This document shows positions 32,263 through 44,895 of a stretch of 64,000 nt of DNA, in pieces (position 1 is the first letter of the stretch; each line of letters starts with the position of its first letter). The stretch is from Lutjanus erythropterus (Eukaryota; Chordata; Actinopteri; Lutjaniformes; Lutjanidae). The notes under the pieces were generated by a model. The model was not told the DNA's origin and did no database searches. It worked only from the letters and a program-made list of their open reading frames with translations. The position numbers and the translations under genes are program-made. Location of the stretch: contig CM034608.1 of NCBI GenBank assembly GCA_020091685.1, positions 10,416,522 through 10,480,521 on the forward strand, given 5' to 3'.

Positions 32263-33209
32263 ACATAGTGATTTTTCATTCATTATTCTAAACACAAACA
32301 GAAAGAGTAATTACTCCTAACATTAATGTACACAACATGCATTCAATGAGCTCCTTTTCCTTTCACATGATGCATGCTGTTTGCCTCGACTAATCAATAA
32401 TGAACAGGAAAAGTCTTGCATCCAGGCCTGAACTGTCATCATTTTAGGGTCAAGGCTACTTTGCTTTTGCTGATATCAGTTTTTTTGAGGGCACAAAGGC
32501 CAAGTGACAGGGCAACACCGCCATCAAATAAAACAAGTCCACAGATATGATGGATTTAACTTAAGGTTAAAGGATGGTGTTTATTATACTACACTATTTT
32601 TAAACAATATCTAAAAAAAAAAAAAAAGTTGGTATCTCGAAATAATGACTTATTGTCAAAGTCATTACTTGGAGAAAGTTTCTCATTATAATGACTCTTC
32701 TTTTTTTTTTTTAATCACACTGGCAGTTATGGGCTTCCACAGGGAGAGACAGTGTGGAAAGCAGCACAATGAAATGCTTCATTGAGGAGGCAAGTGTGTA
32801 TAACCGGCCGGTTGTTAAGAATTGGGCCAAATTGGGCCCCTCATCAACACTCCAACACCACGCCCCCTCTTACCTCTAATACCAACATGGACAATTTCAA
32901 ATCAATTCTCGGCCATTAGACTTTTGTTTAAACGACCACTTTTAAATCCAATGGTATAGACCCATCCAGGCCGTGCTCTACTTTGGATAAATATATTAAA
33001 TACAATTATAAAGCAGAAAAGGTCAAGTCAGTTATTGCAAAATGCAAATTAGACAGTGGAAGTCATGTTCCTCCTTTTACCTTAAGGTGACATAAGGAAA
33101 GAAAACAGGCCCAAATCAGATATTGTGGAAATTCAAAATTAGATTCAATCCTGGGGGCTACATTATTTAAAGCACTGGTCAAATTGCATAGTGAGTCCAT
33201 AGTGATTGT
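32263..33209. other. No gene seen; A15 at 32613-32627, T12 at 32701-32712
   Basis: Unassigned. The A run and T run face each other about 70 bp apart around GTATCTCGAAATAATGACTT-like text; a small inverted structure is possible. Confidence 0.45.
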
Positions 33210-33440
33210 TACTACAGTATTTATATAATTTAGAGTCACCAATAAACCTATTGATCTGCATGTCTTTGGACTGTAGGAGAAAGCCAGAGTGCCCAAAGAG
33301 AACACACACAGACATGAGGAGAAGAAGCAAACTGCAGCAACAAATGGACGCACAAATCACCCAGTCAGCTGGGGGATTCAAACGCAGAACCTTCTTGCTT
33401 GTGAGGTGACAGTACACCACTGCATGAGCGTGCTGCCCTG
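33210..33440 (-). mobile_element. tRNA-derived SINE
   Basis: On the minus strand the head begins CAGGGCAGCACGCTCATGCA at 33440. It has an A-box-like GTGGTGTACTGTCACCTCAC and the B-box GCGTTTGAATCCC at about 33368-33380, then a conserved body with CTCTTTGGGCACTCTGGC and CAGTCCAAAGACATGCAG. I recognise this head and body from widespread fish SINEs (Mermaid/V-SINE type, name from memory). The 3' tail is decayed. The unit is not a functional tRNA. Confidence 0.7.
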
Positions 33441-33989
33441 CCACCATGCCGTCCTTACTCTCTTAAACAATTTAAGGAAATCTTCACAAAACACACCAAA
33501 TAAAGCAATAGATTTATAATATCAGCTTCAGAGAAGTCGCAGCAAAGTGCTCAGTGTCACATCCTCTGCTGGACCCTTGTGGTAAGAGTTTGGCTTCCTG
33601 AACATTATTAATATTATTACATTTGGCTTAACATTCATGACAATGTGTTCTAATAATTCTGACATGAGGAAAAATAAAAAGTTTAACCTCAAATGCCTCA
33701 TTTGTAGCTTTGTAACCTGGCAACAGACAGACTGTATAAAGATAATAACTAAAAGAAGCGAAGCCATGTTTATGTATCCCTCTAGTCTTTTTCCCTGAGG
33801 TGATTTAATTTATTTATCACCCTTCACACTGATGGTGTTATTTTGTCTTTATTACTGATGATGCTGAAGAAGCAACAGGCGGCCATCAGACTTTGATGAG
33901 TTATGTAGAGCACTCGGCTGAAGCATCACCTCACCTGCCCCTGGTGCTCTGGCTACTGCGCAGAATCTGCTTTTAAATCACATTAACAG

Positions 33990-34024
<35 letters not shown>

Positions 34025-34332
34025 GCTATCATATTCTTCTTAATATTTTTGGCTTCACTTTTGAATACAGTCTATGGAACAAAAACAGGAGGGGAGAGAG
34101 AACAGCTGCCTGCCTGCTCTTGCTTTTGTGGCTGTAAAGTTTTGTTTTGCAATGAAGTGGGCTTCATTATTAATCATAAAATTGTTATTGTCGCTGTCAT
34201 CACTGAAATAGGAAAAATACAGAGAAAAACCGCATGAACTCATTATGGAAAGCACCGTATTATTCTTCATAAGGGGCTGATCGCTACCAATCATATAATG
34301 CAGCAACTAATGGATCTATCCATCTAACTCTC
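33441..34332. other. No gene seen; A29 run at 33993-34021
   Basis: Unassigned. The 29-base A run is the longest homopolymer in the window. Confidence 0.5.
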
Positions 34333-35516
34333 AAAAGGACAGTTCACTCCAAAATCAAAAAACATATTTTTCCTCTTACCTGTAGTGCTATTTATCCATC
34401 TAGTTTGTTTTGGCGTGAGTTGCAGAGTTTTGGAGTAATCGGCCTTCTGATGTCTGCTCTCTCTCAAATTTAATGGAACTAAATGACATTTGGCTTGTGG
34501 TGCTCAAAGTATGAGAAAACAGTCGGAACCACTTTAAGTCAAAGGAAACTTTTAGTAAGAATTACTGTCAATTAAATTTGGACATATGATTCTATTCTGG
34601 GGCCTCCCTGTCCTTCAGTGTGCACATGTGGAAAGTGTAAGGTAAGGAGTTCAGCAGCAAAAAAAAATCCCATAGGGTCCAGAATAGAACGAACATCAAG
34701 CACAACAGAAATGGTATAGATTAAATTAGATAAAGCATAAAGCAAAGCGGCTTGCAAAGGTTATAACGTGCACTTTTTGAAACATGCCAATTGAGTGCTT
34801 CAGCCAGAGATGTACTTACTTTTTAATGATGTATTTCTATACACATTTCTGAGGATGTACACAACCAACACCCCAAATGGACACATGACACATGAGGCAG
34901 TCACGATGCAAACATGCAAACATATAGAAGCAAGTATATCTCGGGCCTTAGGGGGAATCAGTTGATGTAGCTAGGATCATTAGCTTAGCTTGACTCTGTG
35001 ACCCGCCTGAACTAACACTGTGCTCAATCTGAAAAATCAAGCATGAATCATTCATACACACAGATCTGATCCCACATTATTTGTGCGAATATTTCTTGTT
35101 GCATTCATCAATACTTTTCTATTTCCTGTTTTTTTCTTACGCAAGAGTAAAATTTAAGAGTACTCCAGTCCACTCCTAAGCCACGGCTTAAAAAACACAC
35201 AACCTTGCTGCACTGCTGCACCCCCGCAACAGAGAAACCTCTTCAAATCATTATTACTAAGAACATCTGTAAGAGAAAAGTAAGAAAACATCCATGCATG
35301 AGGCCCAGGTTCTCTTTCCAAAAATCATGAAAGCAGTTTTTCAAATATATATTTTTGGCCCTTTTTTTTGGCAATGCCATTTTGATCTATTATATTTGAG
35401 AGAATGCAGGCATCTCTCCTGCTGATATCTCTAAAACCCTAAACTAGATGGATAAATAGCGCTACAGGTCAGAGAAAAACATAGATTTTCAATTTTGGGA
35501 TGAACTGTCCCTTTAA
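34333..35516. mobile_element. Long-TIR MITE of about 1.2 kb
   Basis: The left arm AAAAGGACAGTTCACTCCAA is matched by the right arm reverse complement TTAAAGGGACAGTTCATCCC. The arms then share TAC/GACCTGTAG-GCTATTTATCC, ATCTAGTTT and a GATGCCTGC/GATGTCTGC block, over about 145 bp. The interior has no open frame of note. A fragment from inside such an arm lies at 40715-40775. Common in percomorph fish from memory; superfamily not assigned. Confidence 0.8.
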
Positions 35517-36761
35517 ATGGATGATTTAGTGTTGCACTTCCATTCAGTTGAGGGATTCAAGAAAAGAAAATGTTTCAGTTAAGGATGTTTTAAAAAAAAA
35601 AAACGGTCAAAATCAAATCAGCAGTCCTAGACTTATCTTTATAGTGAGCTCCAAGAATGCTGGATCACACTTAGTACCTTACTTTAGGCCCTCCTTATCT
35701 GGAAAACACCCATGTCTTTCAAACATCGTGCCTCGAGGCTTCGAAGTCTTCAAGCCCAAGCCAAGATAACTCTTGGCTTATTTTATCAGACTTGACGAAA
35801 TTCCTCCACAACCACAGAGGACACATGGGCTGAATAGCACTCCCAGTGACTCATAAACTGGTCTTCATGTGTTGAGTTGGTGAAAATTGGTGGAATACCC
35901 CTTTAAAATGCCTTCTCCAAACCCATAAGCATAAAAGCATAGATGTGTATCATAACACCACAATGTCTCAGTTTGCTTCTGGTTTTTGCATGTCTTTGTT
36001 GCATGTCTTTTTCATTTTATCTCTACAATGAACTCTGAATAAAGGCATAATCTCACCAATGAAACAAACAAAAAAAAAAAACAGGAAAAAGCCATGTTAA
36101 AATGATAGAAATTCGATAGTGCTTGATGTCGATCTGTTCCTGCTGCATTTTGCTGGACTTCTGACTGAGACAGAAACAGGAGTTGCTGTCATCTGTGAGG
36201 GAGAGAAAATCAAAACCTAAATGACCTTTTCCAGAATAACTTCGATGGAAAAAAAAATGGCCTAGGAATATTCCACAGTTGAAAGAAACAGCATGGTACA
36301 ACCCAAAACACCAAAAAACATCAAAGCTCAAATCGCTGTCCAAAAATTACACCTACATTAATTGCTACTGGCTTCACTTTGGCAGACAGAAATTCGTGCT
36401 GAATCAATTAAATAGAGTTGGGTGCTTCAAAAAGAAGAACCTATTTTTGATTTGGTCTCATGTAGTTGCAGAAAACTGTGTGACATCCATTACTTTTTTT
36501 ATCTGAGGTGCAGTTTCTCAGAGTCGTGAGCTGGCTGGAGCCTCGGGGTTTTATAGGCACACATAACCGTGTTGTCAGCATAATAATGAAAATTTATAGT
36601 AAGTTAGTGAAAGTCCAAGTGGAACCGTGTACATTGAGAATAAGAATAAGAAGCTGAACCTTTTTCAGGAGCCCTGATATAGTGTAATGTCACCTGAAGA
36701 AACCAGTGAAAAAGTGTGAAAATCTGTCCCTAAACCCAAAATACATACTCTGAAAGGAGCA
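35517..36761. other. No gene seen in about 1.2 kb
   Basis: AT-rich, with A-rich runs at about 35591-35603 and 36067-36081. A run of AGAATAAGAATAAGAAG at about 36639 is a short tandem repeat. Confidence 0.5.
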
Positions 36762-37291
36762 CACTGTAAAAAAAAAAAAAAAGAGATTTGTTTTAACTTA
36801 AAAAGTTAGTGTCCAGGCAGCCTTATAAATTTAAGTTTACTGAATCTAAGAAGAAAAGTTGAGATAACTTTACAGTGATTCAAAACAAATAAACTTTTCT
36901 GGTCAAACAGACTTGTTATATTAATATAATAATAATATAATATTATATTCTGCCTCAGGTACACTGCTGAAGGTTACAGAGCAGTTTGTTTTCCTTTTAC
37001 AGTTTCTCAGTTTGAAAAGTAAATTCTTTTACACAAAGAGTTTTAATTTTCAAACGATGCATGCTGGGAAGCCTGCTTTCTTTACAAAATTATTTTCATT
37101 AGTTGTTTGAACTCTGCACAGTCCATCCATTCAACTCATCATTTCAAGTCAAAAGACTTCAGCTCATGTTTATAAGTCCATTAAACTTAAAAAGTTTAAT
37201 GGACTTGAATAAATAAGACTCATATATCTACATTAAGTTAATAAAAATGATTTGTTGATTCCACTAAATTCCTGCATGATATTTTGCAGTG
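36762..37291. mobile_element. MITE with CACTGTAAAA ends
   Basis: Left end CACTGTAAAA (36762, A run to 36782) and right end TTTTGCAGTG (37291) are inverted with one difference. Inside, TTGTTTTAACTTAAAAAGTT on the left and AACTTAATG / AATCAACAAATC (minus strand) on the right fit a common fish MITE. A perfect 15-bp hairpin sits in the right half. Confidence 0.65.
37174..37206. repeat. Perfect 15-bp hairpin with AAA loop
   Basis: AAGTCCATTAAACTT (37174-37188) and AAGTTTAATGGACTT (37192-37206) are exact reverse complements. Confidence 0.95.
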
Positions 37292-38157
37292 CAGTCTGTG
37301 CTCTCTAGTGCAACTGCAACTGAAAACAGCCATTGTATAATAGAGCTCTCTCAGAAAAAAATAGACTTTTGACAGATAAATTATTATCTTTTGGGTTGTT
37401 TTTGAATGTCATCGTGACAGGTTTGACAGAAGTACAGTAAGGATAAAACATGGAAAAGGAGTTTTGCTCATAGCGGTTCTCCTTTGTACACACAAGATGA
37501 CTTATCAAGTTAAGAAAAGAATGACCTGAAAAACTAACAAACATTGCACCAGGTTTTCTGCGTTTTATCTTTGTTTTTGCAGTTCTTTGATGATGAGGTG
37601 TACAGACACATAACGGTGTGCAGCCTGTTAATTACCATTTCCTCCAAGGTCTCGGTGTTTGCCACCGTTTCTCTCAAAACAAACTGCAGAACACATCTAA
37701 CTGGCTCAAACAAAGGTGATCTTTCATCTAGAAATAGTTCATTTGGTTCATTTTATCTTTTTGTCAGTACAAATGGAAATGAGTGTGAACAATGTAGGTT
37801 ACTTCTCATTTATTAAAAAAAGGAGAGAGAGAGACAATGTCAATATGACCACCACCGTACTGCTTGCAGTTTATCAGGTAGGTCGAGGTTGAGTCAATAT
37901 ATGACTCAACCCAAATGTGCAATATCTGGAACTGAGCCCTGTGGTCTTTTGTCCTCTATACGGTGACGTGTTATCCTTCATGACGTCAAGTCTGAAAGGG
38001 TGCTCAACCTCGAGGGGATTAAATGCGCTGTGAGACTGAAGACATCAAATGCTTCAAAGGAGATGAACTGAAATTCCTGACCCTGTGAGTTATTTGAAGT
38101 GCTTTCCGACCAGTTCTTAACAGTTTTGATTTTAAGAACTTAATGATATGTTCTTAC
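37292..38157. other. No gene supported; exon-like stretch at 37582-37720 rejected
   Basis: A pyrimidine tract plus GCAG ends at about 37581 and is followed by an open frame (reads FFDDEVYRHITVCSLLITIS), but no good donor site and no known domain follow. CG-containing GC-balanced text at 37960-38050 is unassigned. Confidence 0.4.
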
Positions 38158-38559
38158 GCAGTAGCAGTGGCGGACTCAGGCTGTTTGAGGGGAGGGGCAA
38201 GAATGATAAAAATGGCACCACCTGTATGTGGTGGGGCACCGGCACGCTGAAAGCAATGATGCACTTTATCACGGTTTATCCACTGGAAAGGCACTCTAGA
38301 GGGTGCGCTACCATATTCCTCCACTTGAAGGGCACTGTAAATGGCATTTTATCATGATTTATTCACTCAAAGGGCACTCTAGAGGGCACTTCTCCACATT
38401 TTCTCCACTGGGAAGGCACCCTAGAGGGCACTTTATCACATTGTTTTGGACATTGGGTCACTTAAAGGGCATTTATCATTTATCAGCCAAGACAGCCCTA
38501 TTTCTAACAATATTAGGTCTAAGAATCATTAAAAAAAATTAGAGTTTTCTCTGCTCTGA
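38158..38559 (+). repeat. Dispersed repeat with a 42-bp minisatellite
   Basis: It starts AGCAGTGGCGGACTCAGG, which looks like a transposon-like left end. From about 38263 a unit with AAGGGCACTCTAGAGGGCAC recurs at about 38289, 38330, 38371, 38413 and 38464, a period of 41-42 bp for the first four steps and about 51 for the last. Units differ by point changes. I recognise the AGAGGGCACTTTATCA words from fish repeats. Confidence 0.75.
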
Positions 38560-38715
38560 AATACTGAGGGTGTGTCCGTTCTGCTGGCTCACTGTCAAAC
38601 ACCACTACAACCTGAAACATGGATGATCCGTCTGGTAGCTATGTTGGACGTGTCCTGACATGTTTGAGCCACCAGAGCCAGAGGACAGTGACAGGATGCC
38701 TGGGTTGTTGGAACT
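38560..38715 (-). repeat. Dispersed repeat shared with 9465-9625
   Basis: Reverse complement aligns with the copy at 9.5 kb over about 155 bp, with most positions equal. Here it directly follows the minisatellite, so both may be parts of one larger element; at 9.5 kb the minisatellite is absent. Confidence 0.75.
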
Positions 38716-40714
38716 GAAGTGAGCTGAGGTGAAACACTGGCTAATTTGGACTGAGAGAGTCACGAAAGGTACGTTTATAAGTGACTGTTAAGGAGAGTGA
38801 CTTTAAGCCCAAATCGATAAATACCCAACTGCATGAACTACCCAGTATTTGTTCTAATCCTGCACTTATATCTGTCAAAGTTTTAGCTTGCATGTAGATA
38901 GAAGATATCAAGGTAGCAAGATTGCAGCGGCAGTTTGGCCTTTTAACTGACACCTCACTGGAGCCAAAAGGAGATTCCATATCCTGTCTACAGCCTGCAG
39001 TAGCCAATGAGAGTCTGAGTTTTTATTGTGCAACATGTGCATTGCTGCGCTTAAAGACTACAATGTGAAGAAGCACAACAAGCCAAATCTAGCTTTGACA
39101 AATAAATCTCTGAACATTAATACAGTAAGAGTTATTTGTAGCCATTAATCGACAAAGTATTCTGCATGGCCCCTAACCCCACAGTGATTTTCCTGTTCAG
39201 CCCACTTGCTATTGAAGTTGAAGAGCCCTGGTATAGGCAATGAAATGCCAAAAATTACAATATGCAGTTTTTATTTGTAATAAGATGCTAGAACAGGGAA
39301 ATTATGTAAATGTTGATGTTAGTTGCTGTTTTTTCCTCTGCAGTACTTGTTTTGATGCCTTTAAATGCACAAAGTTTCAACAAGGGAAAAAGCACTACAA
39401 TGTATTTATGCGTCAGTTGCTCTGAAGCATACCCTTAGACATACCCTTAGAAAAAACTTGTGTAAATATCCATTTATCCGTGTAGTATTGTTATCAAATT
39501 TGAACTTGTGAACCGCTGTGTTTTCCAGCCAAGTCTCAGCTATAGGTCATCTGCAGGCATCTTTTAGCGAAAAAATATATATTAAGGCAGAAATAAAAAA
39601 CCCTCTACTTTAGTGTGTTTGGACTTCTATTACTCAATCCCAGTAGCACTTTTAGTGGTTCTGGCTGCTGGGGAAAAGCTTCAGAGAACTAACTTTAAAA
39701 GAGATCGAAACCATGTACGCACTCTAAATGTTCCAAGAACAGCTTTCAATTTACTGTGAGTATGACTTTGAAAGGTGTTTTAGGCTAATTTGACAAGAAA
39801 ATGGAAAAGGACAGAAAAACCTTGATCTATATTTAAGATAAAGGTCCCCTAACCTTAGGGACAGTTTTCTCTACTTTCTTTCTGCAGTAGAATCTACCAG
39901 AACTACTTCAGAATCTATCAGAGGGGAGATTATTTCTACTTTCTGTCCACTAGAAATGAAACACAAAACTGCTCGCACCAAGATCTGTGGTTTAGCTTGA
40001 GTAACCAGATCATTATTTTTGGAGAGAGATGCTGGTTTTGAATTTTTCAAATGTACTTTTTTTATTTGGCGCATTGAACACCACAAGCCAAGTGCCATTT
40101 ATGCTGCATTTACATGGATTCAGGCAGATGGCAGACGTTAAATCGGATATAATATTAGTGGATGAGATGAGGGCGGTAAGATGTGAGGCTGGCAGGGGAT
40201 ACTGTCGTCGGTAAGGGTAATCCAAAATTAAAATATTTTAACTTTTTACTGCCGTCTGGGATGGAATTTACAACCAGATGTGATGTAGCTCCCTCATTCC
40301 AGGAGACAACATGGGCGATCTGGATAACAAGAAGCTAATCATTTTGAAGCAACAACACCTGGAAACATAGCTTTAAATCATGCAAGATGTTGCAAGAGGA
40401 GCTGACATAACCAAACATGAAGACAAAAATACACAAAGTGCACTTCTCCTTTTACTATCCATGTTGGAAATGAATGAATAACCTAAGTTTAAGTTTGAAA
40501 TACAATATTCAGAGAAAGATTTTCTAGCAACTTACATTGCTATAATAATTACATAAAATAATACACAAAATAATTTTATTCAATGTGTTTTATCCCATTT
40601 GTTGTAAACAATACATCACCATAGTGTCATCTTGCTGTCCCGTCATTATGTTGTTTTTCCTGTACCGACCTTCTGTCTACCATCCACCATCACAACATTA
40701 GTCCCGTTACAATA
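38716..40714. other. No gene seen in about 2 kb
   Basis: AT-rich. CATACCCTTAGA is tandemly doubled near 39428-39451. 39560-40020 reads like an old dispersed repeat but has no partner in the window. Confidence 0.45.
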
Positions 40715-40775
40715 GAGACAAGGCAGACATCCCTACAGCTGTTATCTCTAAAACTTTGCAACTCTCAACAACAAA
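40715..40775 (-). repeat. Arm fragment of the long-TIR MITE family
   Basis: GGCAGACATCCCTACAGCTG, TATCTCTAAAACTTTGCAACTC match the inner arm of the element at 34333-35516, without its terminus. Confidence 0.5.
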
Positions 40776-41339
40776 AAACTTTGTTTAGCTTTTCAAAAAA
40801 ATAATTTTACTTTAAGATCTGTTTGAAGGACAGTTACAAGTGTAATGTAATTTGTTGTGACTGAGATAATGCTTTTTTAAAAATGCTTTTAGTCAAGTTG
40901 CCATTTGTTTCACTTATTCGCACAAAACACTACTTACAAAGTGTTAAATGCACCAAACTAGGCCATGCTATATCAGAGCAAGCATTGGTTTGCATTTATA
41001 TTTCAAATATACAAAGATGATATTCCATGTGTCTTAAAAAGACACTAAAACCAAGTGTTTGTCTTCACTTTGTGTCAGGTAGAGAGTATACTGTAGATCC
41101 GATTTGCACACACACAACAAATTAGTCTCACCAGCAGCATTACTTTGTTGTTGACAAGCAGGCTTTGACTGCATCCACCTACTACTGTCATCCCCGGTGA
41201 CATTTTCACACAGTCAGCGCCGTCTGTATCACCGGGGTTGACGATCTGCCTCGCATCATGGCACCCTTAGCATTAAAGACACGGAGATAAGTTTGACAAA
41301 AAAAAAAAAAAAAAAAAAACTCTGAAGTACTCCTTTAAG
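40776..41339. other. No gene seen; A22 run at 41298-41319
   Basis: Unassigned. The A run is followed by CTCTGAAGTACTCCTTTAA, which resembles a MITE terminus, but no partner end was found. Confidence 0.45.
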
Positions 41340-42070
41340 ATATTAAAGCGCAACGAGCACTTAAAAAAGAGAGAAAGACAGCAGACGATGGTTCTTCAAA
41401 AATAAGCCAGAGAAATAAGCCGCTCTCACATCCTTAATCTCTTTTTGACATTTCTGCAATAAGTAATTCATAATACTGGATGACACTCTGAGTTTATCAG
41501 CCTTGCATTTATGTGCAGCTTTTCAGCATCCTCTCTTAACAGCCCAAGTGTTATAATCTGGCCATGGGAAGGGTACATTTCTTGATTTATTATAATTGTT
41601 TTGATTCCAAAAGCGGAGCATCAAAAACAATCGAGCATTAGATAAATAACGAACTGCTTGGCACCACGAGGACGGAGTGAAGTAGATTTAAAAATCATTG
41701 GACAGGAGTGGACAGAAAGATTGAAGGAGAAAGTGACAGCAGACAATGCTGAGTATAGCTTATGAATGCTGGATACTAAATAATGATAAGCAAAAAAGCT
41801 CAATAAGATTTTGAAATCAGAGGCGCGACCACTTGACAGGCGGCGGGGATTGATGTTAAAAGTCCCCCACTATTAAAATATTATTAGAGTTTGCCACAAT
41901 CAAAGCCAGTGGTTCATGAATGATTTCATGATGTAGCAGTGAGGGTTAAACCACCATGACACACAGCAGAGCAGATACATTAATAAGGACACCCAGTGAC
42001 TCAGAAAAATGAATAATTATGAAAATATTTGGGGAAGCATCTTAAAATAAGTTCCGCTGATGGCTGCTTC
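41340..42070. promoter_or_regulatory. Largest low-repeat block, candidate conserved cluster
   Basis: About 730 bp without a microsatellite, MITE end or second copy. It has many homeodomain-like words (GTAATTCATAATAC, CATTAGATAAATAACG), TTGACAGGCGGCGGGGATTG with a TGACAG Meis/TGIF-type core near 41833, and ATTAATAAGG. The density of such words and the lack of repeats in a repeat-rich window suggest constraint. No alignment was available. Confidence 0.35.
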
Positions 42071-43869
42071 TCCACTACCATTAAGTTGCACACTGTGGTT
42101 AGCGAAAATTATTTCTTTGGTGTTTTGAAGTGGAGGATTGATTGATGAGTCTCCTTGAAAACAGAACGACTTTTAAGTCAACACAAGACATCATTTTATG
42201 ATTATGGGTTTAAATCTAACTCTTTGTGGCTTTTATAATGATGATATTTGGGTATTTAAAGGATCATACCCATGTCTGTTTCTTGTTATATGCAGACCGT
42301 GTGGGGCCACCAGGGGGCCCCAAGCAGTGCAGTGAAAGTCGTCATGTCAGTACGTCACTCATGTAAGCACACCGTGCCCGAATGCTATCAGCTAGCTGTT
42401 TTCCTTACTTTTTTGCAGTCTAAAATTAGTAAGCTGAATTAGCTAAGTAAGTTGGAAATTGTTGGATTGCATTTATCCATGGACAGAAGTGGTGGATGAC
42501 AACTTTCCAACAACTACAGACTGTGATCCTTTGAAAACATTTATAGTGACTTTGAATACATTCTTAATAATAAGATCGTTTTGTAGACTGTGCTGCCTTC
42601 CAGGTTTTCAAGATGTCAGGATTTTTTTTCATGGATCTAGCCTCATTTTCTCTTAAAGCGCATCGGATTGATGCATTTAAATTTTGAATGCATGCCCTCA
42701 GACCACATTGGAGGCTTGGAATTCATAAAATACCCCCCCCCCAAACAACATTTTGCATAGGGTCCCTAAAAACCTAGAAACAGTTTCGCAAATCATGCTG
42801 CAGAGTTCTAAAAATTTACATCTGCTGCTCCAGATGGCTACTGGTTTTCAAATAGTTACATCAAATGTTGTCCAAAAACTATTAAAAGCATGCAAAGTAC
42901 CCACACTACTGCACTCAGTGACATCTTCCTTTATTACAGTGAACATGGATAGCAGAGCAGCAGCATATTGTCTCTGAGTGCTCACTATTGTGCACCAAAT
43001 ATGTATCAGTCCACTGCTGAAAATAGTCCCAAACAAATTCACTATTTACCCCTCTTTCAGTACTATTATGTCAAAAAGCTACAGTGCCTCCCTATGTTGT
43101 AGAAAATTACTGAACCTTTTTTCAAACATGAAACTACATATCTGTGATCTACTTCTATAGATTTACATCTTCAGTTTGTGATGACTTCTCCGTCTCTCTC
43201 CTGTGTACGTCCCTCTAGTTCTCTCTAGCTGTCCGTCCTCCAGGAGTGCCAGTGTTAAGAGACCATCAGTGTTGGTTGGCTGCAACTGGACAGGCAGTGG
43301 CCTAAGGATGTAAAAGGGCTGTCATCCAAGGAGTCTCCTCTTTGTTGCTGAGCAGCTCGGGTGCCTTCCACATGGCTTTCACTTTAGATTAGTCTGCTTT
43401 TGTATCATTTTCCTTAATTCTGCCACCCATACATGACTCATCCACACACGCTTTACACCACATTATATAACATTCCCATTTTCCATTATGAGTTGCTATG
43501 CTTAGTATAATGATAAATACCTTTTTTCAACATCAGTGTGTGTCGTTTGTTGTGGGTCCTGAGCCAGGTTTGTAACAAGTAGGAACCAACTGGCTTAAAG
43601 CGCAGTGTCACAGACAAGGTAAAGATATTAGACAGTATTTCAGATTGCGATGGTGATCTAAGGCTTCTACATTCTACTTTCCAGGTGAATCTAGAGATTG
43701 TAGTATTTAGTGTCCACTTACTTCTGTTTCCAATCTTCACATAATCTCTCTGTCTAGCAGATCCATGCTCCGAGAATAAATGAATAGAGTGATGTAGCCA
43801 AATGGATGGCTATCCTGATTGGATGAATTGCTTCATGCAGCTTTTCCTTTGGTCCATCCTCCTAAAAAC
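42071..43869. other. No gene seen in about 1.8 kb
   Basis: AT-rich with a C10 run at 42733-42742. Nothing supported. Confidence 0.5.
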
Positions 43870-44135
43870 AATTCATATTTGTCCTCTGTGGGGGACATAA
43901 CATGTCATCATGATGTCATCTAAAAGGGAGATCCTGGGTTTCCTAATGGTGGAACACATACGGGAGTGTGGCCAATAGAGGACTTACTCTGTCTTTTCAA
44001 AATGTCAGGAACTGCAGGAAATCCGTTTTTTGGTAGTGAGAATGTCAAGTAATCAAAGTTATCAAGATATGCTGGTCTTGTCTTCATCCGAAAATACACA
44101 TTTTAAACCATGTCCTTTGTGAGGGACAGTGGGAC
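43870..44135. repeat. Probable dispersed repeat with TGTCCTCTGTGGGGGACA units
   Basis: TTTGTCCTCTGTGGGGGACA near 43877 and CATGTCCTTTGTGAGGGACA near 44107 are imperfect copies of one self-complementary word, about 230 bp apart in the same orientation. Confidence 0.45.
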
Positions 44136-44710
44136 TCCATTTTCAACAGTTATCCATACTAGAAGAAACAGACCACTGGGTGAGGCAGAACAGATTTCGA
44201 TCTGTGTGCAAACATGATCAGCCTAAAGCTAATGCCAAATTTCAAGAACAAGTATATTTTGTGCACCATTCTGCATTTCTTTTGTCTGGCTGCCACAGGA
44301 TCAGTTCAGACCACCAGGCCTCTGCAACACGTGCCTCAAACACCAAGAAGTGTTTCCTAATGCAGCATTCATGACTGATCCCCAAGGTCAAGACGTCTGA
44401 ATGAATTAAAGTCTTACTTTATTGTTGAACATGTTTGTTCAAGTGATGTATGATAATAATTTGTTTTATATTTATTTCTAATGTTCATTAAATGAGAAAG
44501 AATGGAATGCAGAGCGAATGAAAATGCATCACTACCAACCTGATACTTTGTAATGCGCTTTTTGTGGAAAATATTGATGTTCACTATGAGGCAAGGTTAT
44601 AAAATATAAATGAATAACATTTTTGTGGGGGAAAAATCTTTGCAGTATGCTTCTTACATCCCAGTTACTTATATTATTATTATTATTAAACATAAAAACT
44701 TTGACTTGTA
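44136..44710. other. No gene seen; (ATT)n at 44673-44687
   Basis: Unassigned. Confidence 0.5.
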
Positions 44711-44895
44711 CCAGTGTTCCCCAACCCTGGTCCTCAGAGCCCACTGTCCTGCATGTTTTAGATGTTTCCCTGCTCCAACACACCTGATTCACGTGATCAG
44801 CTCGTCATCAAGCCTCTGCAGAAGCCTGACAACAACCTGATCATTTGAATCAGGTGTGTTGGAGCACCCTGAGGACCAGGGATGGGGAACACTGG
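44711..44895. mobile_element. Palindromic hAT-like MITE
   Basis: Left CCAGTGTTCCCCAACCCTGG and right reverse complement CCAGTGTTCCCCATCCCTGG. The match runs on through TCCTCAG and then TGCTCCAACACACCTGATTC on both arms. The right arm lacks about 33 bp (CTGTCCTGCATGTTTTAGAT region) kept in the left arm. Very common in fish from memory. Target duplication not clear. Confidence 0.85.

Noticed and set aside
31868-32266. 132-codon serine-rich minus-strand frame
   Set aside because: It is the antisense of the GATGAG-rich acidic frame on the plus strand; serine runs come from CTCATC repeats.
37544-37816. Exon-like frame after a pyrimidine tract and GCAG
   Set aside because: Acceptor looks acceptable but no consensus donor follows, the peptide matches no family I know, and there is no neighbouring exon.
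38263-38480. CRISPR-like array
   Set aside because: Regular spacing comes from a 42-bp tandem unit that varies throughout; there are no constant repeats with unique spacers, and the DNA is vertebrate.
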